This document shows, in pieces, positions 13,135-25,374 of a DNA stretch of 64,000 nt. Within the stretch, counting starts at the first letter, position 1. Each line of letters starts with the position of its first letter. Location of the stretch: positions 79,608,001 through 79,672,000 of the forward strand of contig OZ231126.1 of NCBI GenBank assembly GCA_965153355.1, written 5' to 3'. The DNA is from Flaccisagitta enflata (lineage: Eukaryota > Chaetognatha > Sagittoidea > Aphragmophora). The notes beneath the pieces were generated by a model. That model was not told where the DNA came from and did no database searches. It was given only the letters and a program-made list of their open reading frames with translations. The position numbers were made by a program, and so were the translations under genes.

Positions 13135-14729
13135 GGCAATTTCTCCTATAAAGTGGGCCGACTGAAAAACATGATTTGGCGGCAAAAAAACACTGTTTTC
13201 TTCCACCAATCATTCTGTCAATGATGAAAGCTGTTATTAAACATCCCTTGGGACAAAGTGCTCAACATACATCCTTCAGACTCATGATTTTGATAGGTTA
13301 GGTGGCCAAAAGTAGAGCCAAAACAGCCTATTTTCCCTGTCACGCCTTTCCAACAATAGGTCATTTTTGGACTATTGTTATCCCTAAAGAAGCATCAAAA
13401 ATTTGATGGTGACTGATGGATATTTATTATGCAAAAATTTCATTCATAGTTTATTTGTTAAAAATGATTAAGTATCTCATCTTGATATAGTAATATATAC
13501 AATGAAAAAAAACATATTTCTAAGTATGATGTTAAATTTTTTTCCCCCTGTCAAGTAAAGACATAACCTAGGTTACATGCCAAATCATTTCTAGCCGGAG
13601 ATATTGATCTTTTAATATGATCTTTTATTCGTGTTTTAAAATTGGAACACAGAACATACATCAACATACATCTAAACTACTACAGGTTAACAATTTCGAG
13701 ATAAAAAAGACAATGTTGCATTACCAATTTGAGGTAAACGGATTTCAAAATTGCGTTTGCGTTTTGCAAATAGTTCAGTAATGGAGAGATAACCGAAGGA
13801 TTGTCTTAATGTTTTGATACTTTCCCATCTGTGATACGAAAATATCTTTCGAATAGCATCGTTAACAGCTATATGGAGTGATTCCATTTCTTTTTGTGGA
13901 AAAATAACAACATCGGATGCATAAGTGATAATAGGAACACATACACTGTAGAGAAGTTTCATTTGAACAATCTCGCTCGGACCGTGCAATACATTAAGTA
14001 TGGAGTTCGTGCTTCGATAAAAAGAACATCAGCTTTTTTTTGAAGAGCAAGTAAACCCGTTACCCGAGGACAAAAGAACACCAAGGTATTTCCATTCTTG
14101 AACAAACTCAAGTGAGACACCGTTAAGATGAATTGGAGCACAAGAAAAAGATCCAACGTCTTTTCCAAAATACATCAGCTTAGTCTTTCGTTCATTATAA
14201 AGTATGCACCAGGAAGATGCATAATTCGCACAGATATCAAGTAACGTCTGCATGGCTTGTCTACTGGGAGCCAACAAACAAACATCATCGGCATAAAGAA
14301 TACAGGCGATAAAGTAATTCAAAATATTACAGCCCATGCCAGACTTGCGTAATTCGATAATTAGGTCATCCATATAGACAGCCCAAAATCTTGCGCTTAA
14401 CACGCCTCCTTGTCTCACACCCGAGATAACAGAAAAAGTATTACTGATTGCATCGTGCCATTTACAGACAGTGTCATAAGAAAGTGTCATATCGAGTTAA
14501 CACCTTGTCACACTATGTCACACTGTTTTTCACAAAAATTTATATAATTGAACAGTTCAAGACTTTAAGCGATTTTTTTCATTATGACTTGAAAAAGTAT
14601 CAAATTCTGAGCCTGCTAAAAAATTTTCAAGCTGATAGATGCAACTATCATTGAATTATGTTATTTTTTTCAATGTTAACTCAATCAGGCACTTGATTTT
14701 GGCCGGCCCGGTTTATAGGAGAAACTGCC
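13135..14729. mobile_element. TIR element (inner copy), TATA target duplication
   Basis: Same terminal repeats as the outer element. TATA lies immediately outside both ends (13131-13134 and 14730-14733), so the family seems to make 4-bp duplications. Its left 200 bp is nearly the same as 12728-12960. Its right part (14475-14729) is nearly the same as 16675-16922. A LINE fragment splits it. Confidence 0.65.
13606..14478 (-). pseudogene. 5'-truncated LINE reverse transcriptase fragment
   Basis: The minus strand encodes the C-terminal part of a non-LTR reverse transcriptase. The motif B region reads GVRQGGVLSARFWAVYMDDL and the catalytic box is YADDVCLLAPS, about 40 residues later, followed by WKYLGVLL. 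Downstream (13687-13989) a different frame carries the thumb/C-terminal region with YSVCVPIITYASDVV, so at least two frameshifts have occurred. The 5' half of the reverse transcriptase and the endonuclease are absent. Comparison with the sister repeat at 16620-16690 shows it inserted into the inner TIR element. The tail has A-rich ATTAAAAGATC sequence. It is dead. The clade is not assigned, but the ORF2 type is common in aquatic invertebrate genomes. Confidence 0.8.
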
Positions 14730-15014
14730 TATAGTACCATCTAGCTCATAAATATACGGACAACATTCAAGAAAATTTGTAAAAGTGTGATCTAATGAGG
14801 TCAAGCAGAATGATTTTTGCCAATCCGTTTGAATTTAAGAGATCTTTCTTTATAGGTTGTCCTTTGTAGATATGAACTTAAAACCTCTTAATTCGATGTT
14901 GGTAAAATCACAATTTTTCTTCAAAACGCTGTCATTTGAAAACAGATTGAGCTACTGAGCTCTGCTTGGTCTTGAATGGAAGATTTTTTGTCATATTTTA
15001 TGGATCTGCTTTCA

Positions 15015-16469
15015 TTTTTAGTTGCGTGCACGCGACTCTACAACCGGCTCCGTCGGTCCGTCCGTCCGTCGGTCCGTCCGTCGGTCGGTAACACTTTGCT
15101 TTTTTTCGTCTTTTTGGGTCGTCTGGAGTTATTTTGAGTCATTTTTTTGTTGTTATTGAGAATTATTGGTTGCTTTTAGTCATTTTTGGTCATTTTTGGT
15201 CATTTTGGTCATTTTGGTCATTTTGGTCGTTTTGGTCATTTTGGTCATTTTGGTAGTTTTTGATTATTTTCAATCATTTTTGGTCATTTTTGGTCATTTT
15301 TGATCATTTTTGATTATTTTTGATTATTTTTGGTCATTTTTGGTCATTTTTGGTCATTTTTGGTCATTTAGGTCATTTTTGGTCATTTTTGGTCATTTTT
15401 GGTCATTTTGGTCATTTTGGTCATTTTGGTCATTTTTGGTCATTTTTGGTCATTTTTGGTCATTTTGGTCATTTTTGGTCATTTTTGGTTGAAGTCTGCT
15501 GGTTAAAGTCTGCTGGTTAAAGTCTGCTGGTTAAAGTCTGCGGGTTAAAGTCTGCTGGGTAAAGTCTGATGGTTAAAGTCTGCTGGTTTAAATCTGCTGG
15601 TTTAAATCTGCTGGTTTAAGTCTGCTGGTTTAAATCTAATGGGTTAAGTCTGCTGGTTAAAGTCTGCTGGTTTAAATCTGCTGGTTCAAGTCTGCTGGTT
15701 TAAGTCTGCTGGTTTGAATTTAATGGTTTAAGTCTGCTGGTCTAATGGTTTAAGTCTGCTGGTTTAAGTCTGCTGGTTAAAATGGTATTAATGACAAGTA
15801 TGGTGTAAGTCTGGTTAAAGTCTGGTTAAAGTCTGGTGTAAGTCTGGTTTAAGTCTGGTTTTAGTCTGGTTTAAGACTGGTTCATGTCTGATTTATGTCT
15901 GGTTTAGGTCTGGGTTAGGTCTGGTTTGGGTCTGGTGTATGTCTGGTTTTTGTCTGGTTTATGTTTGATTTAGGTCTGATTTAGGTCTGGTTTTGGTCTG
16001 GTTTTGGTCTGGTTTTGGTTTGGTTTAATTCTGGTTTGTGTTGGGTTTGAGTCTGGTTTGAGTCTGGTTTGATTCTGGTTTGAGCCTGGTTTGAGCCTGG
16101 TTTCGGTCTGGTTTAAGTCTGGTTTGAGTCTGGTTTGAGTCTGGTTTGAGTCTGGTTTGAGTCTGGTTTGAGTCTGGATTGAGTCTGGATTGAGTCTGGA
16201 TTGAGTCTGGATTGAGTCTGGTTTGAGTCTGGCTTAAATCTGGTTTATGTCTGGTTTATGTCTGGTTTATGTTTGATTTAGGTCTGGTTTCGGTCTGGTT
16301 TAATTCTGGTTTGAGTCTGGTTTGAGTCTGGTTTGAGTCTGGTTTGAGTCTGGTTTGGGTCTGTTTTGGGTTGCGTTTAAGTCTGATTTTCGATAAAAAG
16401 GTACAATAAGGAGTCAGGTCAGTTCAGTTATTTTTGTCCTGCACGCGACTTATAGGTGTTGGCCTTGTT
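15015..16469 (+). mobile_element. hairpin-ended (HINE/pearl-like) element with long tandem arrays
   Basis: The 5' end is TTTTTAGTTGCGTGCACGCGA, a near-perfect hairpin, followed by CTCTACAACCGGCTCCGTCGG, a (GTCS)n tract and GGTAACAC. The interior holds a 9-bp TTTTGGTCA array (15170-15490), a GTCTGCTGGTTTAA array (15490-15780) and a GAGTCTGGTTT array (15800-16380). The 3' end is GCACGCGACTTATAGGTGTT then GGCCTTGTT, where GCACGCGACT is the complement of the 5' stem. Sister copies: 22853-24439 (inverted) and 38463-39985. The class assignment (Helentron-associated, non-autonomous) rests on architecture: sub-terminal inverted repeats, tetranucleotide tract, internal tandem core. Confidence 0.7.
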
Positions 16470-16965
16470 CTATTGGATATTGAAGTTTAGTTGCTTTGAT
16501 CATGAGTAGGTGTCCGTATATTTATGAGCAAGATAGTAATATGCAATACATAGAAAAGCATATTTTTAACTATGATGTAGAATTTCTTATTTTCCCCTGT
16601 TTAGTAAAGGCATAACCCAGGCCAAATTTCAGAACTTCATGTCATTTTTAGCCAGAGATATTGATTTTTTAAGAAAGTGTCCTATCGAGTTAACACCTTG
16701 TCACACTATGTCACACTGTTTTTCACAAAATTTATGTAATTGAACACAGTTCAAGACTTTAAGTGATTTTTTCAGTATGACTTGAAAGAGTATCAAATTC
16801 TGAGCCTGTAACCAAAATTTTAAGCTGATAGATGCAACTATCAGTGAATCATATTATTTTTTTAAATGTTAACTCAATCAGGCGGTTGATTTTGGCCAGG
16901 CCGGTTTATAGGAGAAACTGCCAAAAGAGAAAATAGGAACATAGGAAAGTTAAAAAACAAACATG

Positions 16966-16968
<3 letters not shown>

Positions 16969-17048
<80 letters not shown>

Positions 17049-17049
17049 A
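16969..17049. repeat. (GAAA)n microsatellite
   Basis: About 80 bp of GAAA. Confidence 0.95.
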
Positions 17050-18750
17050 GGAAAAAATCCAAAACGATACTTGATAGAGGCTTTAAACGCGATAGACAGC
17101 CAAAACAGAAACATTACGGACGAGGTACGGGAAATATTTCCTAAATAGAGTGCCGAAGCCGCGCCAGGAATAAAAGCCGAAACACAGGAGAGGAAAACGT
17201 TATCGGAAAAAAAGTCGAATTCAGTCTTCGACTCTTTGACATATTCCAGAGAAACATGCTTTTCATTTTCTTATTAAAAAGTTTAGTATCTCGATCAACC
17301 AAATGAGCCCTCAAATGAAATAGATAAGGTACAAGTAAATCTGATAATTCTCTTTCATTTGGCGCTAAGCAGAAGTCTCTAGGACAAATAGTTTTTTAGT
17401 TATGATTTGTTAAAGATTATTTTGCGGAAAATTCGAACTGAATTTTTATGATTTTTTTTTATTTTATGTAGGATCAATAAAGGAGTGTACTTTTGTTTGT
17501 TTGAGCATGCAAATACTAGAATACATGTTTAAGTGCATAGCTGCTTATCTGTGAGTGTGTTTCTTGATATTCTAATTCATTTAGCTCATAAAGCTTCCTT
17601 TCTGAAATATAAAATCCATGAATACATAATTGTTTTGATACATTACTGAGCATAGAAATACTAGAAAACATATCAGTGAGCATAGCTGATTATCTGTGTT
17701 AGTGATTTTCAGTATTTTCAATTACGCTCACTTGGCTCAAACCTATTTTTCTCCGATTTTCATTGCAATAACCATGACAAAAAAAAAATAAGTAGACGCT
17801 TAAGTTTAATCATTTAATTCAAAACTAGTCACACTATTTACTTAAAATTTGTGAGCGTTTTAAAGAGCTTCAAAAACTCTGCAAATTTAGACCAAGCAGA
17901 AATTTGTGACTCAAGTCATTTTTCAAAGTGCCAAAAAGAGCAGATTTCATTGTCTGTGAACAATGCACTATTTCATTTACTTTTTCTGTGGAAGGAAGTA
18001 ATAAAATAAATAACACAAAATTTAAGGTAAAAATGGAATATTTTTCATTCTCAACAAGATGAAACCAAGTAAAATTCATGATTCCGCTTCGTTTAAAGGC
18101 TGTAATAATTCAAAGTTGGTTACTCTAAAAACATTTCTAAAAATATTTGAGATTTTTGAGTAGTGGTCTTTTGAATATCATAACTTCAAGAATTTTGAAG
18201 CTACAATATTTACAGAGAGCTCAATTGAAAGATCTTTTGAAGCTTTTTTAAACTATCATGGATTTTAAGGGTTTACCATTTTTAGTTACGAAGCAATTGA
18301 CAATCAAAAAATTGTGTATATTTTTTTTTTCTTCCATGGTTTGATACATTTGATTTGATATGTCTAATGAAAAGAAAAGCAGTGACAGAAGAAAAAAATT
18401 TTAGTGAAAAAAGCCAAAGCTTAAGACTTTTTTCCTCACGGCGAAAGCCGCCATTAGTAGTACAGGAAAGTAGAGAAGCAAGAAAGCAGGAAGGGAGGAA
18501 GGGAGGAAGGAAGGAACAGGAAAGTCTGCAAAGCGGATTTTTCCTTTCGCCGAGGGAATTCTGGCGTGAGTTAGTTGATGGTTTTTGGTCCTAACACCTC
18601 TCAAATTTCATGAACTTCCTTCTCTTTCCTTCTTCCTTCTTCCCCTCCTTCTTCTTCGGAGAGAGACTGTTTCCACGCCACTGAGCGCTTCGAGACTTGG
18701 CAAACGGTGGAGCATATTTCTTCGGCTCTACTTCTCTCTCGCTCCTTTAT
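17050..18750. other. unassigned AT-rich sequence
   Basis: Read on both strands. No frame longer than 80 codons carries a recognisable motif. A short GGAAGGAA-type run lies at 18485-18515. I see no gene or known repeat. Confidence 0.4.
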
Positions 18751-18757
18751 TTTCTTT

Positions 18758-19066
18758 CTAGTCGCGTTCACGTGACTCTACAACCCACTTTATCCGTCTG
18801 TCGGTCCGTCCGTCGGTCGGTCTGTCCGCCAAACATCACCTCGTTTATTACTTTAAGTAATTTCAGGTCATTTTTAGTCATTCTAAGTCATCAAAAGTCA
18901 TTTTAAGTTCTATCAAGTCACTTAAGTCAATTAGGTCAAATTAGTCATTCAAATCAATTTACATCAGTTTAGGTCATTTTAAGTCATCATGAGTCATTTT
19001 AAGTCAATTTAATTCACACCAAGTGATTAAGGTCCCGCACGCGACTTATAGCTGTTGACTTTGTTT
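18758..19066 (+). mobile_element. hairpin-ended element, AGTCATTTTA-array copy
   Basis: 5' CTAGTCGCGTTCACGTGACT, then CTCTACAACCCACTTTATCC and a (GTCS)n tract. The interior is about 200 bp of irregular AAGTCATTTT units. The 3' end is CCCGCACGCGACTTATAGCTG then TTGACTTTGTTT. Confidence 0.65.
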
Positions 19067-19112
19067 TTCTATTCCCACCTACAATATCGTTTTCTTTATC
19101 GCATCTACGGCA

Positions 19113-19144
19113 TTGTGTGTGTGTATGTGTTTCCGTGTGTGTGT

Positions 19145-19232
<88 letters not shown>
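19113..19232. repeat. (GT)n microsatellite
   Basis: About 120 bp of GT, with degenerate flanks to about 19315. Confidence 0.96.
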
Positions 19233-19236
<4 letters not shown>

Positions 19237-19750
19237 GTCTGTCTCTGAGTGCCTTTGACGGTGTGTCTGTGTGTGTGCGCATGTGTGCGTCTGTGTGTGT
19301 GCGCGCGCGTGTGGTTGCATGCGTTTGATGATGGAAGAATGAACGTCAGCGTTTTACACTCAAAGCCGGAAAATCTCCTCTACTTCAATTTATTAAACAT
19401 GACATCGACGTCTTAGGTGTGCTGTTCGTGACATTTGCATATTTGTGTATTCAAATTAGTAAAAGACGAAAGAGAGGGTATCAAAGAGCTTGTAGATCAA
19501 AGAGAAAGAAAAAGCATGTAACGGTAAGAGCGCAACAAGATTCTGTATCGTTTTTCGATAGTGGCTTTTTTTTCTTTTTGTTTGACCATAGACAGCTTCT
19601 TTAATTTTAGTTCGTAGCGAAACTATTTCATCTTCAACCTAACCTTTTACAATCTCTGTGCCCGGACTGTTAACAATGGACACCACACCAGTGTGACGAA
19701 GGTGCCGATTGACAAGACCATTTGCTCAGTAATTTAAATCTTTTTGTCCG

Positions 19751-20600
19751 CGACGGAATACCATTCCGACGCGGACTACAACTCGTCATTGTCATTGTCA
19801 TCCACACAATAATGGGCTAACTTTTGAACACCTTCACCGATTTGCTTCATATTTGGAGGGAAGTTGAACTAGGGTGAGCCGCTCTGCAGCCTATGCGTAT
19901 TTTAAGATGGGACCATCCAAACCAGCCCAACAAGCCTACCAGCTTACCAGCCTAAAAATGAAAAACTTGTATAACTTTGGCATTTTTTCAGTCAAGTTGG
20001 TTGAAACTTGGTGTGTAGTCATTAAATTGAAGGACTCAACATATGTATTTGATTTGTAAAGATTTTAACATGCGAACCAGCCAAACCGGCCTACCACCCA
20101 ACCAGCCTACCAGCCTAAAAGTGAATAACGTGCATAATTTTGGCATTTTCTTAACCGATTTGGTTGAAACTTGGTATGTAGTCTCTAAATGGAAGGACTC
20201 AACATATGAATTTGATTTATGAAAGTTTTAGTATGCTAACCAACCAAACTGGCCTACCACCCGACTAGCCTGTCAGCCTAAAAGTGAAAAAGAAGCATAA
20301 CTCAAGCATTTTTCAATCAATTTAGTTGAAACTTGGTATAAAGTCTCTAAATGCAGGGACGAAACATGTATGTTTGTAATTTACAGAGACTTCAGCATGC
20401 TAACCAGCCTATTACCCACCCAGCGTACTTGCTTTAAAGTGGAAAATGTGTGTGGAAAAGGCATTTTTTAACCAATTTGGTTGAAACTTGGTATGGAATC
20501 TTTAAATAGGAGGACTCAACATATGTTTGTGATTTATAAAGCTTTTAGCATGCTAAATGACCGAACTGGCCTGCCACCTGTTTGACAACGCCGTTAGACT
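19751..20600 (+). mobile_element. hairpin start plus tandem 165-bp units
   Basis: It starts with a long hairpin: GTCCGCGACGGAAT, a 3-nt loop, then its near-complement ending CGCGGAC. A short GTCATT tract follows, then four or more tandem units of about 165 bp. Each unit contains AACCAGCC, CCTACCACCC, GTGCATAACTTTGGCATTTT, GGTTGAAACTTGGTATGTAG and GGAAGGACTCAACATATG. Related copies are at 36511-37170 and 62700-63270. The architecture matches the other hairpin-ended elements with a different stem and core. Confidence 0.6.
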
Positions 20601-20776
20601 CCAGTCGCAGACCCATTCTCTTTTTTCGAGAATACTTGAATCGGTTATACTCAAGCCTGGGCGATTCTGCATTTTTCTATACAATACAATACACTATACA
20701 ATATTTAAAGTATTGGGCCAATACAATACAATACTCTACAATACAATACTCTCAATAATTTTATCTCTAATACTTC

Positions 20777-20915
<139 letters not shown>

Positions 20916-20974
20916 CCCTCAAATAGTAACATGATTATTTTGGCCTAAATGTATTTTGCAAGGCACTTCCTGTA

Positions 20975-21118
20975 AAATCTATCTCCTTCAGTCACTTGTT
21001 TTCACTGGCCAAGGATTAGCTGTTAAAGGACAAAAGACCAGAAAATTGATCTCTTTCAGTCACCTGTTTTCATTGGCTGAGGATTAACTCCTGAAGGACA
21101 AAAGACCAGAAAATCAAA
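20975..21118. repeat. tandem duplication of about 70 bp
   Basis: Two adjacent copies of a unit containing TTCAGTCACYTGTTTTCAYTGG and GGACAAAAGACCAGAAAAT, with a few differences. Confidence 0.75.
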
Positions 21119-21622
21119 TTCCTCATAACTCTCTCTTTTTCTTTTCCTGTCAGTTGGTTGGTTTTTTTATCCTCCTATGGTCTTATCTACATTCTTTTTA
21201 TTCTTCTTTATGACTTTTCATTTTTCTATATTTTTTCATCATCCACTTTGTCTTATTTTACCATTTAACTTTGTTTTTTTTTCTACCATTTTACTTTTTT
21301 TTCTATTTTTGGAAAAAATTGTTATGAATTCTATTGTATTAGAAAATTTACAATGTACATAGTAAGTATTGGGTAAACCCAATACTGAAGAATATTGTAA
21401 ACCCAATACAATACCCAATACGCATCGCCCGGCCTTGGTTATACTACACAACTTCGCGAAATAAATTTCAGCGTCATGGCACGAAGACATTGTACACCTA
21501 CTTTTAGCGCCAAATTTCGATAGATGAGAAGACTTCATGGTTTCAATCTAAGATATATCCTATATGTCCATCGTCCCTCCAACCTGCCTCTTTCTTCTTG
21601 CAGTCGTTCGATCAAAGCTAAG

Positions 21623-21913
21623 ATGGACGGCATGGATCAAACAACTCGGATGCTGTTGACGAACCACTGCAGATCTCCGGACAACGCGAGATTGGCCCAC
21701 CGGGAGCAGCTTTCGCGAGAGAGCTTTTGCCGATTCTACACGCCGTGGAAGTGTCCTTACGTGGCGCCGTCGTCTGCGGCGCTGTCGATGATGACGCCGG
21801 CACCGCGCTGTGGAGGACACGCCTGCCTCGAAGCGTGGGAGTTCCAAAGAGGCGTGGAACTTGGAATGGCCGTCAGAAATGTCAAAGCGCAAGTGCAGAG
21901 TGAAAGAAGATAA
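21623..21913 (+). CDS. possible small protein or exon, 96 codons
   Basis: An ATG-initiated frame begins MDGMDQTTRMLLTNHC, contains CRFYTPWKCPYVAPSS and PRCGGHACLEAWEFQRGVEL, and ends in the first unit of a tandem repeat. Upstream, TTTCTTCTTGCAG (ending 21603) would make a good splice acceptor, so it may instead be an internal or 3' exon. Composition is more protein-like than the surrounding sequence: five cysteines, mixed aromatic residues and GC-rich codons. A longer frame on the opposite strand is Arg/Leu-rich and looks like its shadow. I recognise no family. Confidence 0.3.
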   Translation: MDGMDQTTRMLLTNHCRSPDNARLAHREQLSRESFCRFYTPWKCPYVAPSSAALSMMTPAPRCGGHACLEAWEFQRGVELGMAVRNVKAQVQSERR

Positions 21914-22025
21914 CGTCCGGGCGCAAGTGCAGAGTGAAAGGAGATGACGGCGAAGTGCAAGTGCAGGGCGATAGGAGATGACGTCAAAGCGCAAGTGCAG
22001 AATGAAAAGAGATGTCGTCGAAGCG
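21886..22025. repeat. tandem repeat, about 36-bp unit x 4
   Basis: Units built on GCGCAAGTGCAGAGTGAAAG and GATGACGTCAAA. Two units carry TGACGTCA or close variants, a CRE-like palindrome. Confidence 0.75.
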
Positions 22026-22489
22026 AAACGGGGAATCTTTTCTTTGATCGGCGACTCAGAGCGCCCCGTCGCGTCGTCTTGATTTTGGTCACGCATTTGA
22101 TAATCAAACAATTTGGTTCATCATGCCATAAGTTTTTTTTTTGTTGATTTTTTTCTGTTTGAGACCCAATTATCTTGCCATCATTAATGATTTCTGTGTC
22201 ATGCTCTAGCCTCTACTGCTTATTTAGCAGTGCTGAATTTCTTGGTGAAACGGAAGCGGAATAAAATTCATAGCTCAGATGAAACGGATTGGGACTTTAA
22301 ATGTGAAACAATGGTCACGACCAGATACTACCAATAGAGGCGACTCTCGCCGATCGAAAAAATGTTTTTTTTTCTCTGCAAGGTTTTTTATGTCTGCATC
22401 TCATGACATCTGGTTCACTGCTTGTCTGTTTTTGTTATTCAATCTCTGTCTCTCCGTGTCTCTTTTTCCTGTTGGTCTTTGAGTGTGTA

Positions 22490-22619
<130 letters not shown>

Positions 22620-22688
22620 AGGTCGTTTTGTCCCGTTGACTCTGAAAAATATGAAAGAAAGAGAAGGAGAAAAAATGAAATGGGAGAA

Positions 22689-24551
22689 AACAAGGCCAAG
22701 TAGGCCAACGATGCGTCCTCTTTGAATGAACGTTTTTTATGAATGAATGTTTTTTTTATGCATGAATGTCATTTGTGAATGAATGAATGATTGAATGAAT
22801 GAATTACTTGATGTATGCTTCTTTTACTGGGGTAGAACCACTTTTCTGTTGAAACAAGGCCAACACCTATAAGTCGCGTGCAGGACAAAAATAACTGAAC
22901 TGACCTGACTCCTTAATGTATCTTTTTATCGAAAATCAAACTTAAACGCAACCCAAAACAGACCCAAACCAGACTCAAACCAGACTCAAACGAGACTCAA
23001 ACCAGACTCAAACCAGACTCAAACGAGACTCAAACCAGAATTAAACCAGACATAAATCAGACATAAACCAGACATAAACCAGACATAAACCAGACATAAA
23101 CCAGATTTAAGCCAGACTCAAACCAGACTCAAACCAGACTCAATCCAGACTCAAACCAGACTCAAACCAGACTCAAACCAGACTCAAACCAGACTCAAAC
23201 CAGACTCAAACCAGACTTAAACCAGACTTAAACCAGGCTCAAACCAGGCTCAAACCAGGCTCAAACCAGGCTCAAACCAGGCTCAAACCAGGCTCAAACC
23301 AGACTCAAACCAGACTCAAACCAGACTCAAACCAGACTCAAACCAGACCAAAACCAGACCTAAATCAGACCTAAATCAAACATAAACCAGACAAAAACAG
23401 ACATACACCAGTCCTAAACCAGACCTAACCCAGACCTAAACCAGACATAAATCAGACATGAACCAGTCTTAAACCAGACTTAATCCAGACTTAACCAGCC
23501 TTAAACTATGCTTAAACCAGACTTCAACCAGACTTAAACCAGACTTATCTTTAATATCATTTTAACCAGCAGACTTAAACCAGCAGACTTAAACCATTAG
23601 ACCAGCAGACTTAAACCATTAGATTTAAACCAGCAGACTTAAACCAGCAGACTTAAACCAGCAGATTTAAACCAGCAGACTTTAACCAGCAGACTTAACC
23701 CATTAGATTTTCCAGCAGACTTAAACCAGCAGATTTAAACCAGCAGATTTAAACCAGCAGACTTTAACCATCAGACTTTACCCAGCAGACTTTAACCAGC
23801 AGACTTTATGACCAAAGATGACCAAAGATGACAAAAATGATCAAAATGATCAAAATGACCAAAAATGTCCAAAAATGACCAAAAATGACCAAAAATGACC
23901 AAAAATGACCAAAAATGATCCAAATGACCAAAAATGACCAAAAATGACCAAAATGACCAAAATGACCAAAATGACCAAAAATGACCAAAATGACCAAAAT
24001 GACCAAAATGACCAAAATGACCAAAATAACCAAAATGACCAAAATGACCAAAAATGACCAAAAATGACCAAAAATGACCAAAAATGACCAAAAATGACCA
24101 AAAATGGTCAAAAATGGTCAAAAATGACTAAAATGACCAAAAATGACCAAAAATGACCAAAAATGACTAAGAATGACCAAAAATGACCAAAAATAATTAT
24201 AAATGACCAAAAATGACCAAAAATGACCAAAATGATCAAAATGACCAAAATAACCAAAAATAACCAAAAATAACCAAAAATGACTAAAAGCAACCAATAA
24301 TTCCCAAAAGCAACAAAAAAAAGACTCAAAATAACTCCAGACAACCCAAAAAGACGAAAAAAAGCAAAGTGTTATGGACAGACCGACCGACGGACGGACC
24401 GACGGAGCGAGTTGTAGAGTCGCGTGCACGCGACTAAAAATGCTTGATTTTGATGTTTTTAATGAATGCGTTACTGACCAACCAACCAACCGACCAACCA
24501 ACCGACCGACGGACACAGCCTATTATAGAGATGCGAGGACGCATCTAAAAA
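22689..24551 (-). mobile_element. hairpin-ended element, GATGCG subfamily, with a second element inserted
   Basis: Minus-strand 5' end TTTTTAGATGCGTCCTCGCA (about 24530-24551) and 3' end GAGGACGCATCGTTGGCC then TACTTGGCCTTGTT (22689-22720). The middle (22853-24439) is a complete copy of a different subfamily in the same orientation. Removing it leaves an element closely similar to 12440-12704. Confidence 0.7.
22853..24439 (-). mobile_element. hairpin-ended element, GTCGCG subfamily, 1.6 kb
   Basis: Inverted sister of 15015-16469. The minus-strand 5' end at 24439 begins TTTTTAGTCGCGTGCACGCG, a perfect 18-nt hairpin palindrome. The interior has TTTTGGTCA, GTCTGCTGGTTTAA and GTCTGGTTT-type arrays. 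The 3' end is GCACGCGACTTATAGGTGTT then GGCCTTGTT. Confidence 0.75.
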
Positions 24552-25371
24552 GTAGAAAAGAAAGTAAGGTTTTGTCCTGTTGACCCTGTAAAACTGTGCT
24601 GGCACTAGTAGTAACAGATTTGAGTTACTGTAGTGTAGGTACAAAGCCAGTCTTAAATAGAACTTAAAAACTCAATAAAAATAAGTGGAAATGAATGCTA
24701 TTGAAAGAGGATCCCCTCAGGGAAATATGGCCAGGGGAGGCACGCAGGCTAAGATCAGTAAATTATTTCAATTATAAAAATATATCAGATTATTGAAATA
24801 TTTTTATAAGCAATCCATTTTTATTTAAAGATTTTTTTCATTTCTAAGAATTTTTTCCATCTTTTGATACTTCTTCTTTTTTTTATATATTTTTTTTTTA
24901 ACCTGATGAATTTTTTTGCATATGATAACATTTTTAATCGCAGACTCGCGACTCCAGAACTTGCCGTGTCGGTCGGTCGGTTGGTCGGTCTGTCTGTCAG
25001 TAACCAAAACAAAATGCGAGCGTTTTTTTGCTATTCCGCTCCTGCCCACCCATCCGCGACATAGGGAGAGTGTATATGGCCTTGTTTATCATCTTCAAGA
25101 TATTTTTTTATACTTTCATCCTAATAAATTTTTTATTCATTTTTTAAACTTTTTATCTTTTCTTTTCTATGATCAAGTGACATCTCAACTGTTTTTTTTC
25201 TCTGTATTGATAGCTGCACCCCTCCCCTGCAACGATTAAACTACATGTTATTCACCCACTTTTTTAACTGTTATGTGAATAAAAGCAATTATAGTGAGTC
25301 GGACACAGTATTGAGTCGGACACAGATTGGGGCCTGACGCCCCTGCCCATTTTCCTGTCCTACGCCGCTGC
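24552..25371. mobile_element. partial copy of the 8.5-kb TIR element
   Basis: The right end ends CCTACGCCGCT, the same terminal repeat as 9246-9256, preceded by CTGACGCCCCTGCCCATTTT and GAGTCGGACACAG. 25180-25260 matches 9070-9150. The left end (24565-24620) resembles 1010-1060. Most of the interior is missing, the left end is cut by the element at 22689-24551, and a hairpin-ended element lies inside it. Confidence 0.6.
24931..25087 (+). mobile_element. hairpin-ended element, 157-bp copy
   Basis: TTTTTAATCGCAGACTCGCGA, CTCCAGAACTTGCCGTGTCGG, GGTCGGTTGGTCGGTCTGTC, AGTAAC, and a 3' end with CATCCGCGACATAGG and GGCCTTGTTT. Confidence 0.55.
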
Positions 25372-25374
25372 TTA

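Larger units (their letters stand above)
12728..16922. mobile_element. TIR element (outer copy), interrupted by three later insertions
   Basis: The left end GGCAATTTCTCCTATAAAG and the right end complement GGCAGTTTCTCCTATAAAC form a terminal inverted repeat of about 25 bp. AAAA flanks both ends (12724-12727, 16923-16926), compatible with a 4-bp target duplication. A second copy of the same family (13135-14729) and a hairpin-ended element (15015-16469) interrupt it. The inner copy itself carries a LINE fragment. No transposase is visible. Confidence 0.55.

Noticed and set aside
12728-13345. Simple tandem duplication of about 400 bp
   Set aside because: Better explained by nesting of two copies of one TIR element, with terminal repeats and target duplications.
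13687-14490. Functional reverse transcriptase gene
   Set aside because: Only the C-terminal part is present, in at least two frames, with a 5' truncation at the insertion boundary.
15490-16400. Regular short repeats suggesting a CRISPR array
   Set aside because: Units are head-to-tail without unique spacers, in a eukaryotic genome; it is a minisatellite.
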